DNA of 17,336 nt. Origin: Bacillota bacterium. Its GTDB lineage: Bacteria > Eremiobacterota > SpSt-956 > JAKJGF01. The stretch covers positions 1 to 17,336 of the forward strand of contig JAKPQU010000117.1 of the NCBI GenBank assembly GCA_029555925.1, read 5' to 3'. This document shows, one piece after another, positions 8,105 to 14,903 of the stretch. The notes under the pieces are model-generated. The model did no database searches. It saw only the letters and a program-made list of their open reading frames with translations, and had not been told where the DNA came from. How positions within the stretch are numbered: the stretch's first letter is position 1; every line of letters begins with the position of its first letter. The translations under genes and the position numbers were made by a program.

Positions 8105-9379
8105 CTACCTCAGCAATCTCTTAATATTATTCTGAATCCTCTTAACGGCTGTATTAAGCTGGTCTTCTATAAATTTATCAGGATTATCTCTTTTTTCTGT
8201 TGTTATGAGAGTGAGTGACTGTACCATGGGGTCCCACACACTGGACATAACAGGCAGACTTGGTAACGGAATACCGTTTTTGGCTGAAAGATAGAAACCC
8301 ATTATTTTCTTATCTCCCTGGACTTCAGGTGATTCCAGGGCATCAATACGGGCAGGAATTCTATTTAAAGCCTTATAGATTTTTACCTGGTTTTCTTTAT
8401 TATTCATAAAAAGCATAAACTTTGTTGCAGGTTCGGGATTTTTTGCAAATCTGTTAAGCATTATACCGAGTATACCTACAAAAGGCTTTGGTATCTGTCC
8501 GTCTTCAAAGGGAGGAAGAGGGCATATTTCATATTTTCTTCCCACTTTATCAAGTTCGTTTATTGCCCATGGGCCGTTTATAATCATTGCAGTTTTGCCT
8601 TCCATAAATGATCCCAGAACCCTGTCTCCTGTTACACCTTCAGGTATGAAGCCTTCTTCCGTATAGTCTCTCATATTATAGATTATTCTTGCGGCTTTTC
8701 TTGCTCCTTCATTGTTCAGTCCGAGATGTGTCGGATCTGATATGTTTTCAAATACATAGGCACCGCATCCGGAAAAGAATGGAAATACTATAAACATATC
8801 ATTGGGGGTAACAAGCATTCCATATTGTTTATAAATTTTCCTGTCCCCTTCTCCTTCTGTTATGGTAAGTTTTTTTGCTTCTTTAAGGAGTTCTTCCATA
8901 GTAGCAGGCGGTTTATTCATAAGTTCCGTATTGTATATAAGTGCTACCGATTCGAAGGAAAGAGGTATGGCAAAAAGCTTGTTTTCATAGGTTGCACCTT
9001 CTATACTTACAGGCACAAATTTCTTCTGTTCTTCCTTATTTACAAAGTCTTCCAGGGGAGATACGAGATTTGCCGCAGCAAATATACCTACCCAGTCCTG
9101 AGGGCCTGTTATCAGGTCAGGCCCCTGTTTTGCAGGTGCTGCAATCTGAAATTTGTTCTGAAGATCACCGAACGGTATGGGAATTATGTCTACTTTTACT
9201 CCCGTATTTTTTTCAAATTCCTGGCCGAGTTCTGCCATCATTTTAAGTTCTTTTTCCGTATTCATACCTGTCCATATGACTATTTTGTTTTCCTTCTGTT
9301 CCGGCCCGCACCCTGGTAGAATAAATAAAATTGAAGATAAAAGCAATAAAGTTATGTAACAGTTTATTTTATGAAGCAA
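8105..9379 (-). CDS. malE: Maltose/maltodextrin-binding lipoprotein MalE
   Basis: This is the extracytoplasmic binding protein of the transporter, 424 residues from a TTG start at 9379. That start has CGGAGGT (9387-9393) 7 bases upstream and gives a lipoprotein signal: MLHK, a hydrophobic core, then the lipobox LPGC with C24 as the lipidated cysteine. A longer in-frame reading from an ATG at 9493 would translate a heptad array into ASRVTRHASR, so it is rejected. The mature protein matches the MalE family through KIVIWTG, GPDLITGPQDWVG, ESVALIYNTELM, GKTAMIINGPWAI and KPFVGILGIMLN, close to thermophile-type maltose/trehalose-binding proteins. No MalK ATPase gene is in the window. Confidence 0.92.
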   Translation of the reverse strand: MLHKINCYITLLLLSSILFILPGCGPEQKENKIVIWTGMNTEKELKMMAELGQEFEKNTGVKVDIIPIPFGDLQNKFQIAAPAKQGPDLITGPQDWVGIFAAANLVSPLEDFVNKEEQKKFVPVSIEGATYENKLFAIPLSFESVALIYNTELMNKPPATMEELLKEAKKLTITEGEGDRKIYKQYGMLVTPNDMFIVFPFFSGCGAYVFENISDPTHLGLNNEGARKAARIIYNMRDYTEEGFIPEGVTGDRVLGSFMEGKTAMIINGPWAINELDKVGRKYEICPLPPFEDGQIPKPFVGILGIMLNRFAKNPEPATKFMLFMNNKENQVKIYKALNRIPARIDALESPEVQGDKKIMGFYLSAKNGIPLPSLPVMSSVWDPMVQSLTLITTEKRDNPDKFIEDQLNTAVKRIQNNIKRLLR

Positions 9380-9386
9380 TGTTGTA

Positions 9387-9393
9387 ACCTCCG
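9387..9393 (-). promoter_or_regulatory. malE: Ribosome binding site deciding the malE start
   Basis: CGGAGGT on the minus strand stands 7 bases before the TTG at 9379. It is the strongest Shine-Dalgarno match upstream of malE and fixes the start at a non-ATG codon. Confidence 0.8.
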
Positions 9394-9401
9394 TTTTTGT
9401 T

Positions 9402-9430
9402 CGTGACGCGTGACGCGTGACGCGTGACGC
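9402..9430 (-). repeat. Heptad repeat array (TCACGCG) in the malE leader
   Basis: Four tandem CGTGACG units (TCACGCG on the minus strand), all identical. They lie just upstream of the malE ribosome binding site, so they may be part of the mRNA leader. Confidence 0.9.
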
Positions 9431-9557
9431 GAGGTATAACCATATCTGTACAGTCTGTAAGGTGCCATACAAATATTGATAATAACTATTCAACGAAATG
9501 ATAATAAAATCCTTCTAAGAGGTTTATAGATTGAAGAAAATAAAATGGGGGGAATAC

Positions 9558-9592
9558 CAGTGACCAGTTACCAGTGACCAGTTACCAGTGAC
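9558..9592 (-). repeat. Heptad repeat array (alternating CAGTGAC / CAGTTAC)
   Basis: Five 7-base units alternate perfectly: CAGTGAC, CAGTTAC, CAGTGAC, CAGTTAC, CAGTGAC, which implies amplification of a 14-base dimer. In reverse complement the units read GTCACTG and GTAACTG, resembling the array after malE. Confidence 0.9.
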
Positions 9593-9625
9593 TGGTTATA
9601 TTATTATTTACAAAAATATTTTTAT

Positions 9626-9681
9626 TTACGCATCACACATCACGTCTCACGATCCACCTGTCACGCGTTACCCCTTACGCT
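9626..9681 (+). repeat. Degenerate heptad array running into a stop codon
   Basis: Eight units keep exact 7-base phase: TTACGCA, TCACACA, TCACGTC, TCACGAT, CCACCTG, TCACGCG, TTACCCC, TTACGCT. The first four positions hold YYAC throughout while the last three vary. The final unit supplies the stop codon of the acidic-protein gene (9675-9677, TAA when read). Confidence 0.8.
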
Positions 9682-10862
9682 CCTATGGTGCCTTCTGTCA
9701 TGCCATCTTGGAAGGTTTTCTGCAATTGAACCTGTCTCTGTATTTGTTCTGAAAAATACTGTAAAATTACCAGTCTTTTATTTCCCGTAAATATATTTGC
9801 GAGACCTTCCCGGAACATATCTTTATCTTTTGTCTCACAGTATATACAGTCTTCAATAATTTCCAGGCCTTCCTGCCACAACATAAGCCCTTCCGTAAGA
9901 AGTTTGTCTCCTCTGATTACTTCCAGTGTGAGTTCTTCCTGTGATATGGGAAGATTCTCATACTGTTCTTCCACACTTGAAATAACGTTTTTAATCTTTT
10001 TTATAGCATCTAAGAAATCTTCTTCACTTATACTTCCATCCAGATATTGTTGAATATGTTCTTCTATAATAATATAATTGCCTGTTTTATAGTCTTCTTC
10101 CTGAAATTTTTCATAAGCTTCCTGAATGGAATCCTTTATATCGTAATTTTCTTTAACAGGGAAAGTTCCCTGATATTTATATATTTCTTTATTTAAAAAC
10201 CTTATTTCTTCTATAATTTTCCTTGATTGTTCCAGTGAGATCTCTTCTTCCGAATATTTAATTTCAAGATCTTCAAGTATTGTAATTGCCTGCTGTACCA
10301 GCTCTGTATAGAAATCAAATATATCTATATCAATATCTTCTGAATGTTCATCTATTTTTTCCAGAAGATAATAGAGTTCTTCCTGGGAATCTATTAACTG
10401 TTCTATCCAGTCTTTTGTTGTGATTTTTTCTGCTGCCAGTTCTTCATAACCGATAAGGAGACTGTAAAGAGGAGATTCTACAGGATCTGACACATAGTCT
10501 GTATGATTTTTCTCTTCTTCATAGTAGTCCTTGGCAGGTATTTTCATACCTGACGGTATGGCATAATCAGGGGCCGGACTTATTAAATGTTCTGTTCCGT
10601 GACCTTCGGTTTTGAATATTTTATTTATCTCTTTTACTTTATCTAACCCGGTTTTCACATATTCTTTATCAGGTTTTATGGTAAAATATTTCATCATCTC
10701 TTCTATGGCAGAGAGGAATTTAAAAGAGATTTCATTATTTAAAACCTGTCTCTTTTCCAGAAATTCTTCTTTTGTATAATTTATTTCTTCCTGGAGAAAT
10801 TCATCTGTTATTATTCCTTCCAGAAAATCCTCTACAGTCAGTATAAAGGTATCAAGTTCCAT
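9675..10862 (-). CDS. Acidic, internally repetitive protein of unknown function
   Basis: I do not recognise this 395-residue protein. It is very rich in Glu, Asp, Ile and Tyr, has no signal peptide or membrane helix, and is likely all-helical and cytoplasmic. A module of about 35 residues seems to recur: VEDFLEGIITDEFLQEEI (10-27), GYEELAAEKITTKDWIEQLI (about 138-157) and IEEHIQQYLDGSISEEDFLD, each with a helix, a short turn with Ile between polar residues, then a second helix. GGAAGGT lies 6 bases before the ATG. The second copy of the 40-base repeat, with TATAAT pointing this way, is about 130 bases upstream. The stop codon sits in a heptad array. It is transcribed toward malE but separated from it by 295 bases, so it is probably its own unit. 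Confidence 0.8.
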   Translation of the reverse strand: MELDTFILTVEDFLEGIITDEFLQEEINYTKEEFLEKRQVLNNEISFKFLSAIEEMMKYFTIKPDKEYVKTGLDKVKEINKIFKTEGHGTEHLISPAPDYAIPSGMKIPAKDYYEEEKNHTDYVSDPVESPLYSLLIGYEELAAEKITTKDWIEQLIDSQEELYYLLEKIDEHSEDIDIDIFDFYTELVQQAITILEDLEIKYSEEEISLEQSRKIIEEIRFLNKEIYKYQGTFPVKENYDIKDSIQEAYEKFQEEDYKTGNYIIIEEHIQQYLDGSISEEDFLDAIKKIKNVISSVEEQYENLPISQEELTLEVIRGDKLLTEGLMLWQEGLEIIEDCIYCETKDKDMFREGLANIFTGNKRLVILQYFSEQIQRQVQLQKTFQDGMTEGTIGA

Positions 10863-10944
10863 AATGTTACCTTCCTTAAATAGAGAAAGAATATGCCGCC
10901 TCTACTGACCTGAGCATAAACATGTAATAAAAATATTGCTCCCG

Positions 10945-10958
10945 TCACGCGTTACGCG
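10945..10958 (+). repeat. Short heptad repeat (TCACGCG TTACGCG)
   Basis: Two units in phase, TCACGCG and TTACGCG, lie about 80 bases upstream of the acidic-protein start. Confidence 0.6.
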
Positions 10959-10989
10959 AGTATATATGTGTTATTTATACTCACCACAG

Positions 10990-11029
10990 TAAATTATAGT
11001 GTATTTCATAACTTATTAGAATTTAAGTC
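10990..11029 (-). repeat. 40-base dispersed repeat, copy 2, with TATAAT box
   Basis: This is identical in reverse complement to 309-348. Read on the minus strand the order is ATTAAACCCG, three TCACGCG units, the 40-base core, then the gene at 10862, the same order as copy 1 and plsC. The TATAAT is at 10993-10998, giving a predicted leader of roughly 120 bases. Confidence 0.85.
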
Positions 11030-11031
11030 TT

Positions 11032-11052
11032 CGTGACGCGTGACGCGTGACG
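11032..11052 (-). repeat. Heptad repeat array (TCACGCG) beside repeat copy 2
   Basis: Three CGTGACG units in a row, which read TCACGCG on the minus strand. They form the upstream part of the composite repeat whose core is 10990-11029. Confidence 0.85.
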
Positions 11053-11069
11053 GGTTTAATCCCTGCGCA

Positions 11070-11090
11070 TCACGCATTACGCATTACGAG
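11070..11090 (+). repeat. Heptad repeat array (TYACGCA)
   Basis: Three units in phase: TCACGCA, TTACGCA, TTACGAG. The array is in the opposite orientation to the neighbouring one at 11032-11052, so the pair forms an imperfect inverted repeat. Confidence 0.75.
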
Positions 11091-11250
11091 GTCATTATTT
11101 ATGGATAGTTATGAAACTACCTATATATCTATATATTATAAAACACATTAAGCATAAAATCCAGCTTATTTTAATATTAAAAACAGGATATATCTATCTT
11201 ATGAAGAATTAAAAAAATAATGTTGTCGTATTATTTGTAAATCTTCGAGA

Positions 11251-11278
11251 GGGGGATAGTATAACAGCTTTTGCTGTT
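11251..11278 (+). promoter_or_regulatory. Hairpin between purine-rich site and start codon of the TPR-PepSY gene
   Basis: A purine-rich GAGAGGGGGA (11247-11256) resembles a ribosome binding site but lies 30 bases before the preferred ATG at 11286. A perfect hairpin AACAGC-TTTT-GCTGTT (11263-11278) fills the gap and would bring the two within about 14 bases when folded. An alternative TTG at 11271 lies in the hairpin loop, 15 bases after the G run. Confidence 0.4.
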
Positions 11279-11285
11279 AATATCT

Positions 11286-13607
11286 ATGAAACCATTTTCT
11301 ATTCTTTTTTGTGTTCTTTTTATATTTGTTACACTCATCAATGTTCAGGCTCAGACTATAAGAGATCAGGCTATTGAACATAATAAAAAAGGTCTGGACT
11401 ATTCCAGAGATGGTAAACATGAAGCTGCTATAGATGAATTTAAAGCTGCTATTGATTTATTTCAGGATTACCCTGATGCCCATTTTAATCTTGGTACAGA
11501 ATATTACATAAGAAGACAATTTCCCGGATGTCTTGATGCATCTGCAAAGGAATTTGAAACAGTATACAGATTAAGCCCCGAATATCCTGCTATAAATTAT
11601 AATCTGGCAAACGTTTATAAAGCTCTCGGTGATAATGACAGAGCCATTAAGAATTATAAACAGGCGGTAAAACTGGATCCTCTCTTAAGAGACGGATTTA
11701 TTCAGTTAGGAAATATTTATTTTGATAATGATAATCTTGATCTTTCCCTGGAAAACTACCAGAGAGCCATAAACCTGGATCCCATAGATCCTGATACCCA
11801 TACAAAAATGGCCATAATTTATACAAAGCAAAAAGAATATAATCTTGCCATATCCGAATATGATAAGGTTCTTATGCAGGATAAAAATAACCAGGACCCT
11901 GTTAATAAATCTATCAGGCAGTGTTATTTTGATATGGCAGAACTTTATCTTGCAGAAGAAGATTTTGACGTAGCTTTACTTCAATATGAGACGGTACAGA
12001 AACGTTATCCCGATAATCAGGATGTATATCCTCTGATTGCCAGGGCTCATTACCTGGAAGGTAATTATTATTATGAGAAAAAGAAAGATCTTGATAAAGC
12101 AGAGGAAGAATATCTGACAGCTTTATCCATAAAACCTGATTTGCTTGAAGCCCATTATAATCTCGGAAGGGTTTATTATGAACAGGGTGATTATGAAAAT
12201 GCTACGGTTCATTTTAAAAGAACTATAGAATTAAATCCCAACCATGTAGGAGCCCATTTGAATATGGGAAATATATATTATAAACAGGGTAATACTCAGA
12301 AAGCAATAGAGGAATATAATACTGTTGTTAAGCTGGAACCCACCAATGCCGCGGCCTATTACAGCCTTGGCACTATATATTACGAACAGGGTGATCTGGA
12401 AAAAGCAAAGGAATTTTATATTAAATCTATAGAAGCAGATGATAAGAATTTTGATGCCCATTTTAATCTTGCAGTAGTATATTATAAACTCCATGATAAT
12501 CCTTCTGCCATAGCGGAATATAAAAGAGCAATACAGTTAAACTATAAGAGTATAGATGCCCATTATAATCTTGCAACAATTTATTATGAAAATGCACAGT
12601 ATACAGAGGCAATAGACGAATATAAGATAGTGTTAACCCTTGATCCGAAACATAGAAATTCTATGTTCAATCTTGCAAATATTTACAGAGATCAGGCAAG
12701 ATACAGTGATGCCGTAGATCAGTATAAAGTACTCATTAATATTTATCCTCTCGATCATGAAGCCCATGCCGCTCTCGGCAGTGTTCATGCAACTCAGGGT
12801 AAACTCTATCTTGCCATGGCAGAATATAAAGAAAGTGTAAGAATTGCCCCTGAAAATGTAGAATATCATCTGGCACTGGCAGACATATATTACAAACTGG
12901 GAAGAAAGTCAGATACTGAAAAAGAGATTCTTGAGGCATTAAAATGGGCTACCACTCAGGGTGATAAAGACACTATTGAAGAAGTGAGAGAGAAAGCAAA
13001 AACTTACGGTATTACCATAGAAGAAATTAAACAGCCTGAAGCGGTGGTAGTACAGAGCGGAATAACAGGAACTATAAAACTGGATAATAATATAACTGAA
13101 GTAAATTATCCTTCTATAGCATCAATGTCTTTTGATTCGGCTCTTTTAAAAGCAAGAAAGGAAGTTCCCGGAAAACTGTTATCTATAGAACTTGATAATG
13201 AAAGCGGTTATCTTGTTTATGAAGTTGAAGTCGTAAATCCAGTAAACCAGATAATACGGGCCATATTTGATGCAGGTACAGGCGATACGCTTCTTATTTC
13301 TTTGAAAGATAACAGGGTGGCAGACAATGAAACATCTGAAATACTCATTAATCCCGGATGTATAAAGATAGATACGGAAGATGTGAGTCTCTATCCTGAT
13401 ATGGCAGGTGTGACTTTTGAACAGGTTTCTGTTATAGCTCTCGGACAGGTGCCGGGAAAATTGCTGGAAATAGACCTGAAACAGAAACAGGGTTATCTTG
13501 TATATGAAGTAGATATGGTAAATGAAGCAGGTCAACTGGTAGATATGTTTATTGATGCAGGTAACGGCGCTATTCTGGGAAGTCTAACGGAACAGGTGGC
13601 ACCGTAA
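11286..13607 (+). CDS. Secreted TPR protein with two C-terminal PepSY domains
   Basis: From the ATG at 11286 the protein has 773 residues and a signal peptide: MKPFS, a hydrophobic stretch, then a likely cleavage after VQA at residue 22. About 15 TPR units follow to residue ~570; several (units 2, 5, 7) carry insertions, while units 8-14 are regular (for example LEAHYNLGRVYYEQGDYENA). The C-terminus holds two PepSY-like domains (about 612-670 and 709-765), each with an EVPGK/QVPGK turn, a GYLVYEV strand and a final FDAGTGDTL/IDAGNGAIL strand. PepSY domains are found in secreted peptidase propeptides and membrane-associated proteins. The protein is therefore probably periplasmic or surface-exposed and used for binding. 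A start at TTG 11271 would add five residues. Confidence 0.88.
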   Translation: MKPFSILFCVLFIFVTLINVQAQTIRDQAIEHNKKGLDYSRDGKHEAAIDEFKAAIDLFQDYPDAHFNLGTEYYIRRQFPGCLDASAKEFETVYRLSPEYPAINYNLANVYKALGDNDRAIKNYKQAVKLDPLLRDGFIQLGNIYFDNDNLDLSLENYQRAINLDPIDPDTHTKMAIIYTKQKEYNLAISEYDKVLMQDKNNQDPVNKSIRQCYFDMAELYLAEEDFDVALLQYETVQKRYPDNQDVYPLIARAHYLEGNYYYEKKKDLDKAEEEYLTALSIKPDLLEAHYNLGRVYYEQGDYENATVHFKRTIELNPNHVGAHLNMGNIYYKQGNTQKAIEEYNTVVKLEPTNAAAYYSLGTIYYEQGDLEKAKEFYIKSIEADDKNFDAHFNLAVVYYKLHDNPSAIAEYKRAIQLNYKSIDAHYNLATIYYENAQYTEAIDEYKIVLTLDPKHRNSMFNLANIYRDQARYSDAVDQYKVLINIYPLDHEAHAALGSVHATQGKLYLAMAEYKESVRIAPENVEYHLALADIYYKLGRKSDTEKEILEALKWATTQGDKDTIEEVREKAKTYGITIEEIKQPEAVVVQSGITGTIKLDNNITEVNYPSIASMSFDSALLKARKEVPGKLLSIELDNESGYLVYEVEVVNPVNQIIRAIFDAGTGDTLLISLKDNRVADNETSEILINPGCIKIDTEDVSLYPDMAGVTFEQVSVIALGQVPGKLLEIDLKQKQGYLVYEVDMVNEAGQLVDMFIDAGNGAILGSLTEQVAP

Positions 13608-13611
13608 ATCA

Positions 13612-13639
13612 GTGAAAAGTGAAAAGTGAGTAGTGAATG
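13612..13639 (-). repeat. Heptad repeat array (GTGANNN)
   Basis: Four units in phase: GTGAAAA, GTGAAAA, GTGAGTA, GTGAATG. The array starts 4 bases after the stop codon of the TPR-PepSY gene and is inverted relative to the next array. Confidence 0.85.
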
Positions 13640-13665
13640 GAACGTATTCTTTACTCACTTTTCAC
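13619..13665 (+). terminator. Inverted heptad arrays forming a possible terminator
   Basis: GTGAAAAGTGAGT (13619-13631) pairs perfectly with ACTCACTTTTCAC (13653-13665) across a 21-base loop. A second register pairs AGTGAATGG (13632-13640) with CCATTCACT (13665-13673). The stem is just downstream of the TPR-PepSY stop codon and could end its transcript, but no T run follows, so intrinsic termination is uncertain. Confidence 0.4.
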
Positions 13666-13682
13666 CATTCACTGCTCACTAA
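13655..13682 (+). repeat. Heptad repeat array (TCACNNN)
   Basis: Four units in phase: TCACTTT, TCACCAT, TCACTGC, TCACTAA. It is the inverted partner of the array at 13612-13639. Confidence 0.8.
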
Positions 13683-13723
13683 TATCTATGACCGGGTGAG
13701 CATAACGAAAAATGGGAACTTAT

Positions 13724-13758
13724 TCTCCCTTCACCCTTCACTCTTCAACCTTCACAAT
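13724..13758 (+). repeat. Heptad repeat array (TCACCCT-like)
   Basis: Five units in phase: TCTCCCT, TCACCCT, TCACTCT, TCAACCT, TCACAAT. It ends 14 bases before the ATG of the next gene, where a ribosome binding site would be expected. Confidence 0.75.
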
Positions 13759-13772
13759 TCTTATATAAATAT

Positions 13773-14657
13773 ATGATTGGAACTTATAAATATCCTGACA
13801 CCAGAAAAAAACTTTCAGATTATTATAAAAGTATCTGTGGCAAATGTAATGGAATGTGCTGTTCTTATAATATTTCTCCCGTATCTTTTTATGTGCCTTT
13901 AGATATATTGTTTGAAAAAGATGATCTGGTCATACTGAAAAAAGCTCTTACCTTTGATCAGGCTTTTAAGAAAAAATTCAAAGAAAACGTAAAGATCTCT
14001 CTGAAATATCTCATAAATAAAAATTTCGGACGGGATTTTTTTTCTTATCTGGAAGAAAATGATTATGATGTAAAATCTTTTGTCACAGTGTACAGAGGAA
14101 TAGATGCAAGAATAAATCAATTCAATGAAAAAATGGAAAGTACTGACAGATATAGTGAAAGGAATAGCGATTGTTTTTTCCTTATACCTGGAAAGGGATG
14201 TATCCTGGAAGATTACAGACCTCTCGTATGTAAAATAGCTTTCCGCTATTGTTTTAAGTCCCTTGATATTTACGAATTCGTAGAATCACACGTCAGATAT
14301 GTGAATGGCGATGATTTCCTTACTTACCTTGAAAGAGATATATCTATAAATTCCCGTATTATTATCCCGAAGATTTTGATAGGAGCAGATGAATATTTTA
14401 AAGAGAACTGCAGGAAACTGTTAAAGGAAGATATGAAGGTTATAGAATTAGAAAAAATTTCTTACAGTGAACTTGCCATGCTGGCAGATTTTATCACAGG
14501 CCCTTTCAGGAAACCTTTTATTGAAGTCAGATGTGTGAATGTTTCAATGGATCTACGATATATTTATCCCCTGGTTTTTATACATGAGCTGTTCGAGGGA
14601 GAAAAAGTAAAAAATTTCGGATTTGGCCTTGAATGTGTTGAGGTTTTTATTATTTAA
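13773..14657 (+). CDS. YkgJ-like cysteine-cluster protein (probable metal/Fe-S binding)
   Basis: The 294-residue protein has the cysteine signature of the YkgJ / CxxCxxCC family, annotated as putative zinc- or iron-chelating. The cluster C22-x2-C25-x3-C29-C30 is followed by a conserved P-x-D-I (42-45), then C134-FFL, C143, RP (149-150), C153 and C160. The block CFFLIPGKGCILEDYRPLVC is a close family match. The segment of about 100 residues between the two halves and the roughly 130-residue C-terminal part are long for this family and not recognised. No clear Shine-Dalgarno precedes the ATG; TATAAA at about 13764 suggests a leaderless or very short-leader transcript. Its 3' end overlaps a doubtful convergent ORF by 8 bases. 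Confidence 0.75.
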   Translation: MIGTYKYPDTRKKLSDYYKSICGKCNGMCCSYNISPVSFYVPLDILFEKDDLVILKKALTFDQAFKKKFKENVKISLKYLINKNFGRDFFSYLEENDYDVKSFVTVYRGIDARINQFNEKMESTDRYSERNSDCFFLIPGKGCILEDYRPLVCKIAFRYCFKSLDIYEFVESHVRYVNGDDFLTYLERDISINSRIIIPKILIGADEYFKENCRKLLKEDMKVIELEKISYSELAMLADFITGPFRKPFIEVRCVNVSMDLRYIYPLVFIHELFEGEKVKNFGFGLECVEVFII

Positions 14658-14835
14658 GCCTTCTTTCCTGTGCAGGGTCTTTGAATTTGTGACTTACCGC
14701 ATCAATGAATTCATTTATAGCTCTTGTCATTCTTCTCATATCTTCTCTAATTCCTTCTATTGCTTTTCCCATGACAATTTGATTAGATTCAAGATTTGCA
14801 AAAATTCTATCATGTCGGACATATCCTTTTACCAT
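14650..14835 (-). CDS. Small hypothetical protein or gene remnant (61 residues)
   Basis: This minus-strand frame encodes a charged, probably helical 61-residue peptide (HDRIFANLESNQIVMGKAIE...INEFIDAV) that reads like natural protein rather than a shadow. In-frame codons before the ATG (TTT GAA GAA) would extend it sensibly to FEEMVKGY, but a TAG lies two codons further up. It could therefore be the C-terminal remnant of a longer gene. There is only a weak GAAG before the ATG. It ends inside the convergent YkgJ-like gene. It may be associated with the nearby nuclease gene. Confidence 0.35.
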   Translation of the reverse strand: MVKGYVRHDRIFANLESNQIVMGKAIEGIREDMRRMTRAINEFIDAVSHKFKDPAQERRLK

Positions 14836-14903
14836 TTCTTCAAAAGTCTATAATTCGAGTCGCGGCTCCAGCATCCAGGTCTTTGCTCCTTCTCCATGAT
14901 TGC

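Larger units (their letters stand above)
9380..9674. other. Repeat-laden spacer between malE and the acidic-protein gene
   Basis: This 295-base spacer carries three heptad arrays (9402-9430, 9558-9592, 9626-9681). It must also hold the promoter of the malEFG operon, on the minus strand. I see TTACAG...TTATAC with a short 15-base spacing and TTGAAT without a good -10, neither strong enough to call. A palindrome CTGTACAG is present near 9446-9453 and could be an operator, but this is weak. Confidence 0.5.
10863..11285. other. Divergent intergenic region with repeats
   Basis: This gap of about 420 bases lies between the acidic-protein gene (-) and the TPR-PepSY gene (+), so it must contain promoters for both. 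It holds heptad arrays at 10945-10958, 11032-11052 and 11070-11090, the second 40-base repeat at 10990-11029, and a very AT-rich stretch at 11091-11240. Many TATA-like hexamers occur in that stretch, but none has a matching -35, so no plus-strand promoter is called. Confidence 0.6.

Noticed and set aside
8825..9319. 164-codon plus-strand frame opposite malE
   Set aside because: Antisense shadow rich in Phe, Tyr and Cys; malE on the other strand is well supported.
9380..9493. Extension of malE upstream to an ATG at 9493
   Set aside because: The extra 38 codons translate a heptad array and remove the lipoprotein signal from the N-terminus. The TTG at 9379 has a strong ribosome binding site and gives a proper lipobox.
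281..11090. Heptad arrays as a CRISPR array
   Set aside because: The units are contiguous 7-mers without unique spacers of 25-40 bases, and no cas gene is present.
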